Shown: positions 1-9,022 of the stretch, piece after piece | How the letters are laid out: the number at the start of each line of letters is the position of its first letter | How positions within the stretch are numbered: the first letter of the stretch is position 1 | Translations under genes and position numbers: made by a program | Assembly: GCF_000332645.1 (NCBI RefSeq) | Contig: NZ_AMXN01000004.1 | Location: 1 to 64,000 of the forward strand | Source of the DNA: Bacillus inaquosorum KCTC 13429 | GTDB lineage: Bacteria > Bacillota > Bacilli > Bacillales > Bacillaceae | DNA: 64,000 bases | Reading direction: 5' to 3' | Notes under the pieces: generated by a model | Told to the model about the DNA's origin: nothing | The model's input: the letters and a program-made list of their open reading frames with translations, nothing else | Database searches by the model: none

Positions 1-1661
1 AAAGAAAAAAAAAAAAACGACAGCAAAAAAAAGGAATAAACCCCGCCTGTGAAACCAACTAACGACAATTTATCATGCAGCGTCAGCAAGCTTTGATTCA
101 CATGCTCCGCAGATTGGTCGGATAATAACCCCGCAATCGGCAGCGGTACTGAATGAAGCTCTTCTTCATTTTTTATAATCGTTAATCCTCCGCCAATTTC
201 CTGCAGCTTATTAACTGCAGCCGCGATATCGGCATCATTTGTTCCAACGGCAATAATATTGTGGGAATCGTGCGAAATGGTTGTTGCAATCGCTCCGCTC
301 TTGAATCCAAATCCTTTCACCACACCAAGTCCGACTTCTTTTAATCCTTTATGCCGCTCAATGACTGCAATCTTTAACAAATCGAGCTCGGTGTCAGGCT
401 CAAAAACGTGTACATCAGGAGCCGGAACATGTACCAATCGTGTTTCAAGCTGGTTTGGAATGATTTGAATCACATTGATTTGCTGATTTGAATTGATTGG
501 CATATGAAAATTCTGTTCTTTAAGAGGAGCAGCAAGCTTAACAGAATCGAGCAGTGCCGGTTCTGGAGCTGCAGCTGGAGCGCTATCTTGATAGACTGCT
601 TTTTTGCCTTCAGCAACAGTCTGTCCTTTTACCATCGTCATTGTGACTGTGACGTTTTCCAGATCAGAAACAAAGAGCAGATCAGCGTCAAAACCCGGGG
701 CAATCGCTCCCCTTGTATCTAACCCGTAGCATTCGGCTGCGTTAAGGCTTCCTAATTGATAGGCTAAAAACGGGTCAAGTCCGGTTTGAATCGCCATTTT
801 TACTTGATGATTTACACTTCCCTCTGACAATAAATCATCCACATGCTTATCATCTGTACAGAAAAAGAAACGGCGCGCGTTCTTTTCATTCACCGCGGGC
901 AGCACTTTTAGAGTGTTTTTTGCGACTGATCCTTCACGCATCATGACATACATTCCCCTTCTAATACGATCAAGGGCTTCTTCCTTCGTCGTTACTTCAT
1001 GATCGTTCAAGACAAATGCGGTTCTATAAATGTTAATGAGATCTGTTGATAAACCCGCTAAATGACCGTCAATCCGCTTTCCTGCAACGCGGGCATCGAG
1101 CAGTTTCTGAACCATATCTTCTTCAGCATGCTGAACCGACACATAATCCATGACTTCAGCCAGTCCCAATACTTCTTGCTCTTCGTAAAAAGGCTTTAAA
1201 TCAGCAGCTTTGAGTACTGCGCCTGATCGCTCAAAGCTTGCAGCAGGCACACTGGAGGGAAGCATAAAATGGATATTCAGCGGTGTTTGCCGAGCCTGTT
1301 CAATCATAAATGCAATCCCTTTTTCGCCAGACACATTCGCTATTTCATGCGGATCGGTAACAACGGTTGTCACGCCATGCGGCAATACCGCTTTAGCGAA
1401 CTCAATCGGTGTAACCATTGAAGACTCAATATGTACATGTCCATCAATAAAACCCGGAACAACCATTTGTCCCTCTGCATCAATGATTTTTTCGCCTTCA
1501 TACTCGCCGAGGCCTACAATGACTCCATCTGTAATTGCAATATCTTCATATATCCACTCTTGATTAAATACGTCCATGATTTTTCCGTTCTTAATGACGA
1601 TATCAGCTTTTTGTCTTCGGGCTGAAGCATTCAGCCTATTGACCAGCGTTTCTTTATTCAA
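1..1661 (-). CDS. adeC: adenine deaminase, 3' end outside the window
   Basis: Converts adenine to hypoxanthine and ammonia in purine salvage. The reading frame starts with TTG at 1661, preceded by a GAGGAGGGG ribosome binding site, and begins MNKETLVNRLNAS. An amidohydrolase metal motif (DGHVHIESS) lies near residue 75. About 553 of the family's usual ~577 codons are inside the window. The final ~15 codons at positions 1-45 do not read well: the conserved GGFNPFxTLSFL motif is replaced by a Phe/Leu-rich stretch encoded by long poly-T runs (see findings). The gene is monocistronic, divergent from nothing on its 5' side, and has its own sigma-A-like promoter. The identity is secure; the sequence at the edge is not. 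Confidence 0.93.
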   Translation of the reverse strand, partial: MNKETLVNRLNASARRQKADIVIKNGKIMDVFNQEWIYEDIAITDGVIVGLGEYEGEKIIDAEGQMVVPGFIDGHVHIESSMVTPIEFAKAVLPHGVTTVVTDPHEIANVSGEKGIAFMIEQARQTPLNIHFMLPSSVPAASFERSGAVLKAADLKPFYEEQEVLGLAEVMDYVSVQHAEEDMVQKLLDARVAGKRIDGHLAGLSTDLINIYRTAFVLNDHEVTTKEEALDRIRRGMYVMMREGSVAKNTLKVLPAVNEKNARRFFFCTDDKHVDDLLSEGSVNHQVKMAIQTGLDPFLAYQLGSLNAAECYGLDTRGAIAPGFDADLLFVSDLENVTVTMTMVKGQTVAEGKKAVYQDSAPAAAPEPALLDSVKLAAPLKEQNFHMPINSNQQINVIQIIPNQLETRLVHVPAPDVHVFEPDTELDLLKIAVIERHKGLKEVGLGVVKGFGFKSGAIATTISHDSHNIIAVGTNDADIAAAVNKLQEIGGGLTIIKNEEELHSVPLPIAGLLSDQSAEHVNQSLLTLHDKLSLVGFTGGVYSFFLLSFFFFS

Positions 1662-1696
1662 ATAGGCCCCTCCTCTTTTTTATTATATGGTACAAT

Positions 1697-1725
1697 ATGC
1701 TATCGGAACGCCTATGCTTAGTCAA
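1697..1725 (-). promoter_or_regulatory. probable sigma-A promoter of adeC
   Basis: Reading the minus strand, TTGACT (1725-1720) and TAGCAT (1702-1697) are separated by 17 bases, about 36 bases before the adeC start codon. Confidence 0.6.
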
Positions 1726-1782
1726 TAAAATTTTAAGAAATTGGCGCTCACTTCATTAAAGTTGTTATATTCTGATAATATT

Positions 1783-1809
1783 AAAAGCCGCCCCTTTGGG
1801 ACGGCTTTT
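1783..1809 (-). terminator. intrinsic terminator downstream of ktrC
   Basis: The inverted repeat AAAAGCCG / CGGCTTTT with extra CCC/GGG pairing lies just past the ktrC stop codon and is followed by T residues on both strands. Confidence 0.7.
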
Positions 1810-1818
1810 GTTTTACTG

Positions 1819-2484
1819 CTATTTTGTATGGAGAACTCTTTTTTCAAAACGGGAAATGTCTGTAACCGAACCAATAACGATGAGAATATCTTCTTGATGT
1901 ATGACCTCGGTTGCAAGCGGCGATACGATAACTTCCTTGCCCCTTTTGATGGCTACGATGTTAATACCGTATTTCGCACGAATATCTAAATCGAGAAGCG
2001 TATTTCCGGCCAGGCGGCTGTTGGCTACGATTTCAACAAGACTATGCTCTTCAGACAGCTCTAAATAATCCAGTACGTTGTTGGATACGATGTTATGCGC
2101 AATTCGCTTTGCCATATCGCGTTCCGGATGGACGATGTGATCTGCACCAATTTTAGACAGCACTTTTTCGTGATAATCGTTCTGGGCCTTAACTGTAATG
2201 GTGTGAACGCCCAGTTCTTTCAGAATGAGAGTCGTTAAAATACTCGCTTGGATATTTTCTCCGATGGCTACAATGACGTGGTCAAAGTTTCGCAGACCTA
2301 AATTTTTCAGGACAGATTCGTCTGTTGAATCACCGATAACGGCGTGAGATGCGATCTTGGCATACTCGTTGACTTTATCTTCATCGATATCCATTGCCAT
2401 AACCTCTACGCCTTCTTCGCTTAATGCTTTGCAAATACTGCCACCAAAACGGCCTAGTCCAATTACCGCAAATTCTTTTTTCAT
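1819..2484 (-). CDS. ktrC: KtrC, cytosolic gating subunit of the KtrCD potassium channel
   Basis: This 221-residue protein is an RCK (KTN plus TrkA-C) regulatory subunit that forms rings on the membrane channel KtrD and opens it on nucleotide binding. The N-terminal Rossmann motif GLGRFGGSI is at residues 9-17, the acidic end of beta-2 (MDIDED) near 31-36, and the TrkA-C domain occupies about 135-221. Length is as expected for the family. The start at 2484 has a clear AAAGGAG site 8 bases upstream. KtrD is not encoded nearby, matching the separate location known in B. subtilis. In the family RCK_C binds c-di-AMP; no c-di-AMP riboswitch is visible upstream here. Confidence 0.95.
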   Translation of the reverse strand: MKKEFAVIGLGRFGGSICKALSEEGVEVMAMDIDEDKVNEYAKIASHAVIGDSTDESVLKNLGLRNFDHVIVAIGENIQASILTTLILKELGVHTITVKAQNDYHEKVLSKIGADHIVHPERDMAKRIAHNIVSNNVLDYLELSEEHSLVEIVANSRLAGNTLLDLDIRAKYGINIVAIKRGKEVIVSPLATEVIHQEDILIVIGSVTDISRFEKRVLHTK

Positions 2485-2555
2485 AGTGGTGCTCCTTTAC
2501 CTGACATCATATTGATCAAATTTTATCATATTCTTTTGTAACAGTGTTAATTTCG

Positions 2556-3383
2556 TTAACCTTTTGGCAGCGAATTCATATGCCGCTTAAGCTTGTCAGC
2601 AAACCCCGGTGACAAATACAGCTCCGCTCCGCGTTCAATTTCAATCTGGTAGTGCTCAGGCGGGGCAGTTTCCGCTGCTTTTTGAAGGACGAGAAAGGTT
2701 AAACAGTCCGTGTAGCGCCTTCCGCCTGCTTCAACATCTACAAATGCCGGCCGATACGTAAGAGATTCAACGCCCTCCCTTTTATATAGATAGGAGAGAG
2801 CAGAAAAAGGGATACGGTATAAAAAACCTTCTGTTGTTCCTCCGTCTTCCATCAGATCCGCTCTTGAGCCATCCTCTCTTTTTAGCGTAAAGCGGGTTGT
2901 GTATCCTTTTAAAACAGCTCTTCCCACTGGATCTTGAAAATAGTGATCGACTCCCGCCTTTTGAAAGCGGGCATTGTCCATGCAGGACCCATAGGCAAAA
3001 TAATAAACAGGATTTTGCGATTTACTGATCATCTGATGTTCTTTCCAGTCGCCGCTGCTTATTTTCGGAAAGCCGGCACACTTGTCTTTGTTCATAAAAT
3101 AAATAAGCGCTTTTTTGATCCCGGTATCCGTTTCTACAAGCACCGTTTGTTGATCATAGCCTTGAAAAAACTGATCGAGCTTATGTATATACAATTCATC
3201 TGCTTCATATACTTCGCCGCATATATAGCCTTCATCTTCAAAAACGGCTGCGGGCCCCTCTATTGTAGCAAACAGACATCCCTTCGTTCTGGCCTGCTCA
3301 TTGATACATGCCGATTGTGCCAGCAGATGATGATTTTTTTCATGCTTTCTTAATGTCCCGTATACAAACAGAAGCGAGTTCAT
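2556..3383 (-). CDS. ykqA: YkqA, tandem gamma-glutamylcyclotransferase-like protein
   Basis: A 275-residue cytoplasmic protein with two GGCT/AIG2-like units. The first carries VYGTLRKHEKNHH at residues 7-19, and the second YFAYGSCMD near 128-136, each being the YGxLxxG-type loop of the fold. The activity is unproven; the family cyclises gamma-glutamyl amines. It starts 15 bases after the kinC stop codon and behind a GAGAGGGG ribosome binding site, so it probably shares kinC transcripts. Confidence 0.85.
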   Translation of the reverse strand: MNSLLFVYGTLRKHEKNHHLLAQSACINEQARTKGCLFATIEGPAAVFEDEGYICGEVYEADELYIHKLDQFFQGYDQQTVLVETDTGIKKALIYFMNKDKCAGFPKISSGDWKEHQMISKSQNPVYYFAYGSCMDNARFQKAGVDHYFQDPVGRAVLKGYTTRFTLKREDGSRADLMEDGGTTEGFLYRIPFSALSYLYKREGVESLTYRPAFVDVEAGGRRYTDCLTFLVLQKAAETAPPEHYQIEIERGAELYLSPGFADKLKRHMNSLPKG

Positions 3384-3398
3384 TTTATTTTTCCCCTC

Positions 3399-4685
3399 TC
3401 AGCTGTCTGATGTTAAAGGCAAAACCACTTGAAAGACGCTGCCTTTTCCAGCTTCACTTTCGATTTTCAATTCCCCGTCATGTTCCTTCAAGATTCTCAA
3501 ACAAATGGCAAGCCCGAGTCCGGTGCCCTTTTCTTTTGTTGAATAAAAAGGTTTGCCTATCTGCTTAAGCTTTTCCTGCGGCATGCCGTTCCCTTCATCT
3601 TTGACGCTTATGACTGCATGAGAGGCTGTCTTAGCAGTCGAAATGGTAACGACACCGCCTTTTGGCATTGCTTCAATCCCGTTTTTAATAATATTGATAA
3701 AGACCTGCTTCAGCTGATTTTCGTCCCCGTTAATGATACAGCCGTCTGTCTCTTCGAAATTTTTTTCTATGACAATATTGGACAAAATAGCATTGGTATC
3801 AAGCAGTGTCGTAACTTGTTTCAAGATCTCATTGAGATGATGTGTTTTAAATGTGACCGCCTGCGGTTTTGCCAGCAGCAACAGCTCGCTGAGCACCAAA
3901 TCGATTCTTTTAATCTCTGAAAAGATGATGTCAAAATAGCCTTTTCTGTCCGGATATTGTGTTTTCATAATCTGAAGGAAACCGCTGACAGATGTTAAAG
4001 GGTTTCTGACCTCATGTGCAATACCGGCGGCAAGTTCACTTGTGATTGACAGTTTCTGTGATTCTCTTGCCAGCCGTTCATTAATCTCAATGAGCTCATC
4101 TTCAGCCTCTTTACGCTCTGTGATATCTGACATTGTGCCCAGGCTGCCTGTAAATTGGTCATCCCGGTCGTAGTAAAGCTTATAATGAACTTCTCCCCAA
4201 AAAATCGTGCCGTTCTTTGTCACGTATTTTGCCGTAAACATGCCAGAAGACGCTTTGTTTTGGATTTGGGTGTTAATGTGGTCGGCTACGTGCTTTTCTT
4301 TTATGAAGTAATCATTATACATCGTTCCCATACATTCATGGATTGAAAAGCCGGTTATTGATGCCCACGCTTGGTTTAGATATGTAATTTCGCCTTTTGC
4401 ATTCGTTTGAAATACGATTTCCTGCAAATTATCCATGATGCGGTTCTTTTCTTCAGAGAGCTGCTTATACTTCCATTCATTATCCTTCATTTTCTTAACC
4501 AGCTGCTGTTTCTCATCAATATAATAAGCCAGCATCCAGACACTTACTATCGTGACCGCAGTATACACAATATCAACAGGCCAATTAATCGGGTTTTTGC
4601 CTATAAAATAAAATAAATAATCCCAAAACATAATAAAAATCATTGCCAAAATGATGGAAATGATACGTGCTTGATATTTTCTCAT
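3399..4685 (-). CDS. kinC: sporulation sensor histidine kinase KinC
   Basis: A phosphorelay kinase feeding Spo0F/Spo0A, linked in B. subtilis to biofilm matrix gene expression through potassium leakage and surfactin. The 428-residue protein has two membrane segments (about 8-28 and 36-55), one PAS domain (about 75-190), the phosphoacceptor His224 in IAHEVRNPL, and an HATPase domain with N box (NIIKNGIEAM), DEGNGM and GTGLGLAI. An upstream in-frame extension to 4772 exists, but the start at 4685 is preferred because it has AGGTGG seven bases upstream and removes a non-conserved tail. A Spo0A box is present in its promoter. Confidence 0.96.
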   Translation of the reverse strand: MRKYQARIISIILAMIFIMFWDYLFYFIGKNPINWPVDIVYTAVTIVSVWMLAYYIDEKQQLVKKMKDNEWKYKQLSEEKNRIMDNLQEIVFQTNAKGEITYLNQAWASITGFSIHECMGTMYNDYFIKEKHVADHINTQIQNKASSGMFTAKYVTKNGTIFWGEVHYKLYYDRDDQFTGSLGTMSDITERKEAEDELIEINERLARESQKLSITSELAAGIAHEVRNPLTSVSGFLQIMKTQYPDRKGYFDIIFSEIKRIDLVLSELLLLAKPQAVTFKTHHLNEILKQVTTLLDTNAILSNIVIEKNFEETDGCIINGDENQLKQVFINIIKNGIEAMPKGGVVTISTAKTASHAVISVKDEGNGMPQEKLKQIGKPFYSTKEKGTGLGLAICLRILKEHDGELKIESEAGKGSVFQVVLPLTSDS

Positions 4686-4716
4686 ATGACCACCTGCCGC
4701 TTGTGTTTCTCTATTT

Positions 4717-4745
4717 ATTGTACCATTCTTCGACAAAAAATTGAG
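4717..4745 (-). promoter_or_regulatory. kinC promoter with a Spo0A box
   Basis: The minus strand shows TTTGTCGAA (4737-4729), matching the 0A-box consensus TTTGTCGAA. It lies 6 bases upstream of a TACAAT -10 element (4722-4717). The -35 region is poor, fitting a promoter that depends on the bound regulator. Regulation by Spo0A is inferred. Confidence 0.6.
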
Positions 4746-4831
4746 TAAAATATGTAAAGTATCCCAAATCATTCATTACCTGATGTTCATGATGTCGTAT
4801 CTTAGGCGGCGGTAATCAGAAATTGGCACGC

Positions 4832-4867
4832 AAAAAAGGCGGAGATTGTATCGCTCCGCCTTTTTTC
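4832..4867. terminator. bidirectional terminator downstream of abh
   Basis: AAAAAAGGCGGAG and CTCCGCCTTTTTT form a perfect stem with a 9-base loop just past the abh stop codon. U tracts exist in both directions, although only abh points at it. Confidence 0.8.
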
Positions 4868-4876
4868 AACATGATA

Positions 4877-5155
4877 TTATTCTTTTAAAGCGGCTTGAAT
4901 TTCTTCAAGAAGCAGCTGTGCACCTTCTGGGCTTAACGTAATTTTACCGTTGCCGTATTCTTTATTATCTGAAGTGATTTCTCCGGTCATTAAACAAACA
5001 CCATGAGGTTTGTACTTTTTCAAGATAATTTTATCTCCGTCGACAAAAAATTCAATACTGTCTTTTATGGCAATATCCAGTGCCCGTCTTAATTCTATCG
5101 GCATAACAATACGGCCTAATTCATCTACTTTTCTCACAACACCTATTGATTTCAT
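4877..5155 (-). CDS. abh: transition state regulator Abh
   Basis: A 92-residue AbrB paralogue. The N-terminal swapped-hairpin DNA-binding domain reads MKSIGVVRKVDELGRIVMPI, followed by the C-terminal multimerisation domain. It binds many AbrB-type promoters, including antibiotic and competence-related genes. A 20-codon extension upstream is in frame but not conserved. The start at 5155 is preferred because GGAAGAAGGG lies just upstream. An ECF-type promoter precedes it. Confidence 0.95.
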   Translation of the reverse strand: MKSIGVVRKVDELGRIVMPIELRRALDIAIKDSIEFFVDGDKIILKKYKPHGVCLMTGEITSDNKEYGNGKITLSPEGAQLLLEEIQAALKE

Positions 5156-5224
5156 AAAAACCCTTCTTCCTTTAAATGTTTCTTTTCTCATGTAATGTTT
5201 AAGGATGTACCTCAATATATCGTA

Positions 5225-5250
5225 GACGTACGAAACTAAGAAAAAGTTTC
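5225..5250 (-). promoter_or_regulatory. ECF-type (sigma-X-like) promoter of abh
   Basis: On the minus strand GAAAC (5250-5246) and CGTC (5228-5225) are separated by 17 bases. This matches the ECF pattern AAC/CGTC. Established work places abh under sigma-X; here the assignment rests on the motif and position. Confidence 0.6.
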
Positions 5251-5359
5251 CCGCTTTCTATAAGAATTACAAGATATTTTTTCCATAAAACCGAGAAATG
5301 TATTACTTCTGTTACACAGTTCCGCGTTTTTTTACAAAAACATTTCTTTCCCGACGCAC

Positions 5360-5389
5360 ACCCCCAAAAATCGCTTCATTTCTTAGAAA
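5360..5389 (+). promoter_or_regulatory. putative sigma-I promoter of mreBH
   Basis: ACCCCC (5360-5365) is the distinctive -35 element of sigma-I promoters and sits about 73 bases before the mreBH start. A TAGAAA element follows 18 bases later. mreBH is a known heat-inducible sigma-I gene in B. subtilis, but the -10 match is weak, so the exact boundaries are uncertain. Confidence 0.4.
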
Positions 5390-5437
5390 CTTTAAATGTA
5401 GAATCATATAAAATCAGGATAGAGATTGGGTGAAGAC

Positions 5438-6445
5438 ATGTTTCAATCAACTGAAATCGGGATTGACTTAGGAACAGCTAATATACTTGTTTACAGCAAA
5501 AATAAAGGAATTATCTTAAATGAACCATCTGTTGTTGCCGTGGATACAACGACAAAAGCAGTACTTGCTATCGGAGCTGACGCAAAAAACATGATTGGCA
5601 AAACGCCGGGAAAAATTGTCGCTGTCAGACCGATGAAAGATGGCGTTATCGCAGACTATGATATGACAACTGATTTGTTAAAGCATATTATGAAAAAAGC
5701 CGCAAAAAGCATCGGCATGTCGTTCAGAAAACCGAATGTAGTCGTTTGCACACCGTCAGGCTCAACAGCAGTAGAACGCCGCGCCATCAGTGATGCAGTG
5801 AAAAATTGCGGCGCGAAAAACGTCCATTTAATTGAAGAGCCAGTAGCAGCCGCAATCGGAGCGGATTTACCGGTTGATGAGCCGGTTGCCAATGTGGTAG
5901 TAGACATCGGCGGAGGGACGACAGAGGTCGCCATCATTTCCTTCGGCGGCGTTGTTTCCTGTCACTCTATCAGAATCGGCGGAGACCAGCTTGATGAGGA
6001 TATCGTTTCTTTTGTCCGGAAAAAATACAATTTGCTGATCGGGGAACGCACAGCTGAGCAGGTGAAAATGGAAATTGGCCATGCCCTGATTGAGCATGTG
6101 CCGGAAGCAATGGAAATTCGGGGACGCGACCTCGTGACAGGCCTTCCAAAAACCATTATGCTTCAATCTAACGAAATTCAAGATGCCATGCGTGAATCTC
6201 TCCTGCATATTCTTGAAGCCATCAGAGCTACACTTGAAGACTGCCCGCCTGAATTGAGCGGAGATATTGTTGATCGCGGCGTTATTTTAACGGGCGGCGG
6301 CGCGCTTCTTAACGGGATAAAAGAATGGCTCACAGAAGAGATTGTAGTGCCTGTACACGTGGCGCAAAATCCGCTTGAATCTGTGGCAATCGGCACAGGC
6401 CGTTCTTTAGAAGTGATCGATAAGCTTCAAAAGGCGATAAAATAG
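5438..6445 (+). CDS. mreBH: MreBH, actin-like cell-shape protein
   Basis: A 335-residue bacterial actin that moves with the elongasome under the membrane and directs the lytic enzyme LytE in B. subtilis. The phosphate-1 loop [12 protein letters not shown] is near residues 8-19, the phosphate-2 [10 protein letters not shown] near 160, and the adenosine loop [14 protein letters not shown] near 285. The ATG at 5438 is preferred over the in-frame TTG at 5426 because of family length and the GGGTGAAG site before it. It points away from abh and is followed by ykpC. Confidence 0.96.
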   Translation: MFQSTEIGIDLGTANILVYSKNKGIILNEPSVVAVDTTTKAVLAIGADAKNMIGKTPGKIVAVRPMKDGVIADYDMTTDLLKHIMKKAAKSIGMSFRKPNVVVCTPSGSTAVERRAISDAVKNCGAKNVHLIEEPVAAAIGADLPVDEPVANVVVDIGGGTTEVAIISFGGVVSCHSIRIGGDQLDEDIVSFVRKKYNLLIGERTAEQVKMEIGHALIEHVPEAMEIRGRDLVTGLPKTIMLQSNEIQDAMRESLLHILEAIRATLEDCPPELSGDIVDRGVILTGGGALLNGIKEWLTEEIVVPVHVAQNPLESVAIGTGRSLEVIDKLQKAIK

Positions 6446-6544
6446 TCTTTTCCTGCAAAAATCTCACATGCAGAAATTTCTTGCTTCTTTTTTCCTCACT
6501 CCCTTCATATTGTGGGAAATGGAGAAACGTTAAGGAGGAAACAG

Positions 6545-6679
6545 ATGCTAAGAGATTTAGGAAGAAGAGTAGCGATCGCAGCCATTTTAAGCGGAATCAT
6601 TCTTGGAGGCATGAGCATTTCTTTGGCAAATATGCCCCATTCGCCTGCAGGCGGCACTGTAAAACTGAATCATCCATAA
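6545..6679 (+). CDS. ykpC: YkpC, small predicted membrane protein
   Basis: A 44-residue protein (MLRDLGRRVAIAAILSG...KLNHP) with one hydrophobic segment at about residues 9-29, preceded by three arginines, which suggests a single membrane anchor. AAGGAGG lies 9 bases upstream of the ATG. It follows mreBH by about 100 bases and precedes an intrinsic terminator, so the two are probably cotranscribed. Its function is unknown. Confidence 0.8.
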   Translation: MLRDLGRRVAIAAILSGIILGGMSISLANMPHSPAGGTVKLNHP

Positions 6680-6684
6680 TATCG

Positions 6685-6715
6685 AAAAACCCAAGACATG
6701 TTGTTTTGGGTTTTT
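6685..6715 (+). terminator. terminator downstream of ykpC
   Basis: AAAACCCAA and TTGGGTTTTT form a stem starting 6 bases after the ykpC stop codon and end in a T run. Confidence 0.75.
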
Positions 6716-6790
6716 CACTTTGGCCTCCTTTCTTTCCTTTATAGGATTATATTTGATATGATGAGAAAAAAGCTTGAGGAGGAATGATTC

Positions 6791-8023
6791 ATGGATTCAT
6801 TTTCACAGAAATTAAATACATATGCACAACTGGCGGTAGAAGTCGGCGTAAACGTCCAAAAAGGCCAGTATGTAGTCGTAAATGCTTCAACAGATGTACG
6901 GGATTTTGTCCGCTTAATTGTGAAACATGCATATGAAAAAGGCGCAAAAAATGTAACGGTGAATTGGCAGGATGACGAAGTCGCCAAATTCAAATATGAA
7001 CTCGCGCCGTTTGAAGCATTTGAAGAATACCCTGAATGGGAAGCAAAAGGCAGAGAAGAGCTTGCTAAAAAAGGAGCTGCTTTCATCTCTGTCGTGTCGT
7101 CAAACCCAGACTTACTAAAAGGTGTAGATTCCAAACGGATTGCTGCATTCCAAAAAGCAGCAGGCAAAGCATTACATACATACAGACAATATATTCAATC
7201 GGACAAAGTCAGCTGGACTGTCGTAGGTGCGGCATCAGCAGGCTGGGCTCAGAAAGTGTTTCCTGGCAAATCAGAAGAGGAAGCGATTCAGCTTCTGTGG
7301 GAAGAAATTTTTAAAGCAACGCGCGTAAACGAAGACGACCCGGTACAAGCTTGGATCAAGCATGATCAAAATCTTCATGAAAAAGTTGACCATTTGAACG
7401 AGAGACATTATGCTGCTTTACATTATCAAGCAAAGGGAACTGATTTAACCATTAAGCTGCCGAAAAAGCATGTATGGGCAGGCGCGGGCAGCGTAAATGA
7501 AAGCGGCCATGAGTTTATGGCCAATATGCCGACAGAGGAAGTATTTACGCTGCCGCAAAAAGATGGAGTCGACGGAGTCGTATCGAGCACAAAACCGTTA
7601 AGCTACGGCGGAAATATTATCGAAAACTTCAGCCTCACTTTTGAAAATGGCCGTATAGTCGACATTAAAGCCGAAAAAGGCGAGGACATTTTAAAAGAAC
7701 TGGTGGAAACAGATGAGGGTTCTCACTATTTAGGTGAAGTGGCACTTGTTCCTTACGATTCGCCTATATCACAATCAAATATTCTTTTCTATAACACATT
7801 GTTTGATGAAAATGCGTCAAATCATTTGGCGATCGGCAGTGCCTATGCCTTTAACATTGAAGGCGGAAAGCAGATGTCTCGTGAGGAGCTTGTCAAAGAA
7901 GGCTTAAATGAAAGCATTACACACGTGGACTTTATGGTTGGTTCTCAGGATATGAACATTGACGGAATTACAGCAGACGGTAAAAGAGAGCCTATCTTCA
8001 GAAACGGAAATTGGGCTTTTTAA
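6791..8023 (+). CDS. ampS: aminopeptidase AmpS (M29 family)
   Basis: A cytoplasmic metallo-aminopeptidase of 410 residues, the usual length for M29 (AmpS/AmpT/PepS). The C-terminal catalytic region carries the conserved NESGHEFMANMPTEEVF segment (near residues 236-252) and the ExxxxxSHYLGE (near 310-320) and NHLAIG (near 345) stretches that supply metal ligands. AGGAGGAATGATTC precedes the ATG. It is monocistronic, with a strong terminator immediately after the gene. Confidence 0.94.
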   Translation: MDSFSQKLNTYAQLAVEVGVNVQKGQYVVVNASTDVRDFVRLIVKHAYEKGAKNVTVNWQDDEVAKFKYELAPFEAFEEYPEWEAKGREELAKKGAAFISVVSSNPDLLKGVDSKRIAAFQKAAGKALHTYRQYIQSDKVSWTVVGAASAGWAQKVFPGKSEEEAIQLLWEEIFKATRVNEDDPVQAWIKHDQNLHEKVDHLNERHYAALHYQAKGTDLTIKLPKKHVWAGAGSVNESGHEFMANMPTEEVFTLPQKDGVDGVVSSTKPLSYGGNIIENFSLTFENGRIVDIKAEKGEDILKELVETDEGSHYLGEVALVPYDSPISQSNILFYNTLFDENASNHLAIGSAYAFNIEGGKQMSREELVKEGLNESITHVDFMVGSQDMNIDGITADGKREPIFRNGNWAF

Positions 8024-8028
8024 TAAAC

Positions 8029-8055
8029 AAAAGGAGGCTTTCGCCTCCTTTTTAT
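8029..8055. terminator. bidirectional terminator between ampS and ykpB
   Basis: AAAAGGAGGC / GCCTCCTTTT with a TTTC loop serves the convergent ampS and ykpB. Its right arm overlaps the ykpB stop codon. Confidence 0.85.
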
Positions 8056-8963
8056 TTTTCTGCTTCATACATTTGCAGATTGGCATAAACCGTTTCTAAT
8101 ATAGGTGCCGCAAGAGATAAACGCTTTGCTTTTTCAAGTAAAAAGCCGTGCAGGTGGTGGCCTTCAGTCGTTTGTCCCTTTTCCATGTCACGAAGCATGG
8201 AGGACTTCATATGATAAGACATGCTTAACATCGTCCGGAAGCTCTCTTCCTCAAGACTCGGATCAGCCGGAACGCCGTCTTTTCGCAAAATAGAGCCAAT
8301 CTCTCCAATAAGAGTTTGAGCCGTGTGACGTCCGCCTTCTGTTTCGAGGATCGGGCCAAGCGGCCTTTGAAATAACGTTGTGATCCCCGATTGCGCGGCA
8401 ATAAACAGATACTTTTTCCAAATGTCCTTCTCGATATGATCGCTGATGATGACTTCTGCCTTCACGCCTGAAAACGCCTCTTCAAGCGCTGTTATTCGTT
8501 CCGTACGCTCACCGTTCCATTCTCCGAATACAAAACGATGCGATGCGCTCGTATGATGAATTTCTCCCTTGTTGTCTAGGGCACTTTCTATAAAACACAA
8601 ACCGCCCAGCACCTGTTCTTTTGAAAATGCCGCAAACAGCTGCTCGTAGTGTCGGTACCCGTTTAAGAAAGGGATAATGACAGATTCGCGATTGATAAAC
8701 GGTTTGACATCGTTTATCACTTGACCAAGTGAATATGCTTTAGAAGCGATGATAACGACATCAAACTGCCCTGTTTCTCCAGCACTGATTAATGCGGGCT
8801 GAAATGATACATTCCCCTTTTCACTATGAATGGCAAGCCCGGTTTCTTTTAACTGCTCAGCTCTCTTTTGGCGTACGAGAAATGTCACATCATTGCCTTT
8901 CTCTGCAAGCCGTCCGCCAATATACCCGCCTACTCCTCCTGCTCCGACAACTAAAAAATTCAT
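8052..8963 (-). CDS. ykpB: YkpB, ketopantoate reductase-like (PanE/ApbA family)
   Basis: A 303-residue NADPH-dependent reductase. It has the N-terminal Rossmann motif VGAGGVGGYIGGRL (residues 6-19), the catalytic-lysine region KKYLFIAAQSGIT near 175-188 and a C-terminal helical ApbA_C domain with SSMLRDMEKGQTTE. The family reduces 2-dehydropantoate in pantothenate synthesis; B. subtilis has a second homologue (PanE), so this may be a paralogue with another substrate. The start at 8963 is chosen for the AAAGGGG site and family length, not the upstream in-frame start at 9026. It is downstream of ykpA but separated by a terminator. Confidence 0.85.
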   Translation of the reverse strand: MNFLVVGAGGVGGYIGGRLAEKGNDVTFLVRQKRAEQLKETGLAIHSEKGNVSFQPALISAGETGQFDVVIIASKAYSLGQVINDVKPFINRESVIIPFLNGYRHYEQLFAAFSKEQVLGGLCFIESALDNKGEIHHTSASHRFVFGEWNGERTERITALEEAFSGVKAEVIISDHIEKDIWKKYLFIAAQSGITTLFQRPLGPILETEGGRHTAQTLIGEIGSILRKDGVPADPSLEEESFRTMLSMSYHMKSSMLRDMEKGQTTEGHHLHGFLLEKAKRLSLAAPILETVYANLQMYEAEK

Positions 8964-8991
8964 GTCGTATCCCCTTTCATATTTATGTAGC

Positions 8992-9021
8992 AAAAAAAGC
9001 AGAGGAATCTCTGCTTTTTTT
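8992..9021 (-). terminator. terminator downstream of ykpA
   Basis: AAAAAAAGCAGAG / CTCTGCTTTTTTT hairpin lies between the ykpA stop and the ykpB start. Confidence 0.8.
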
Positions 9022-9022
9022 A

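Noticed and set aside
6481..6744. 87-codon plus-strand frame covering ykpC
   Set aside because: It overlaps the better-supported 44-codon ykpC in another frame and lacks a ribosome binding site.
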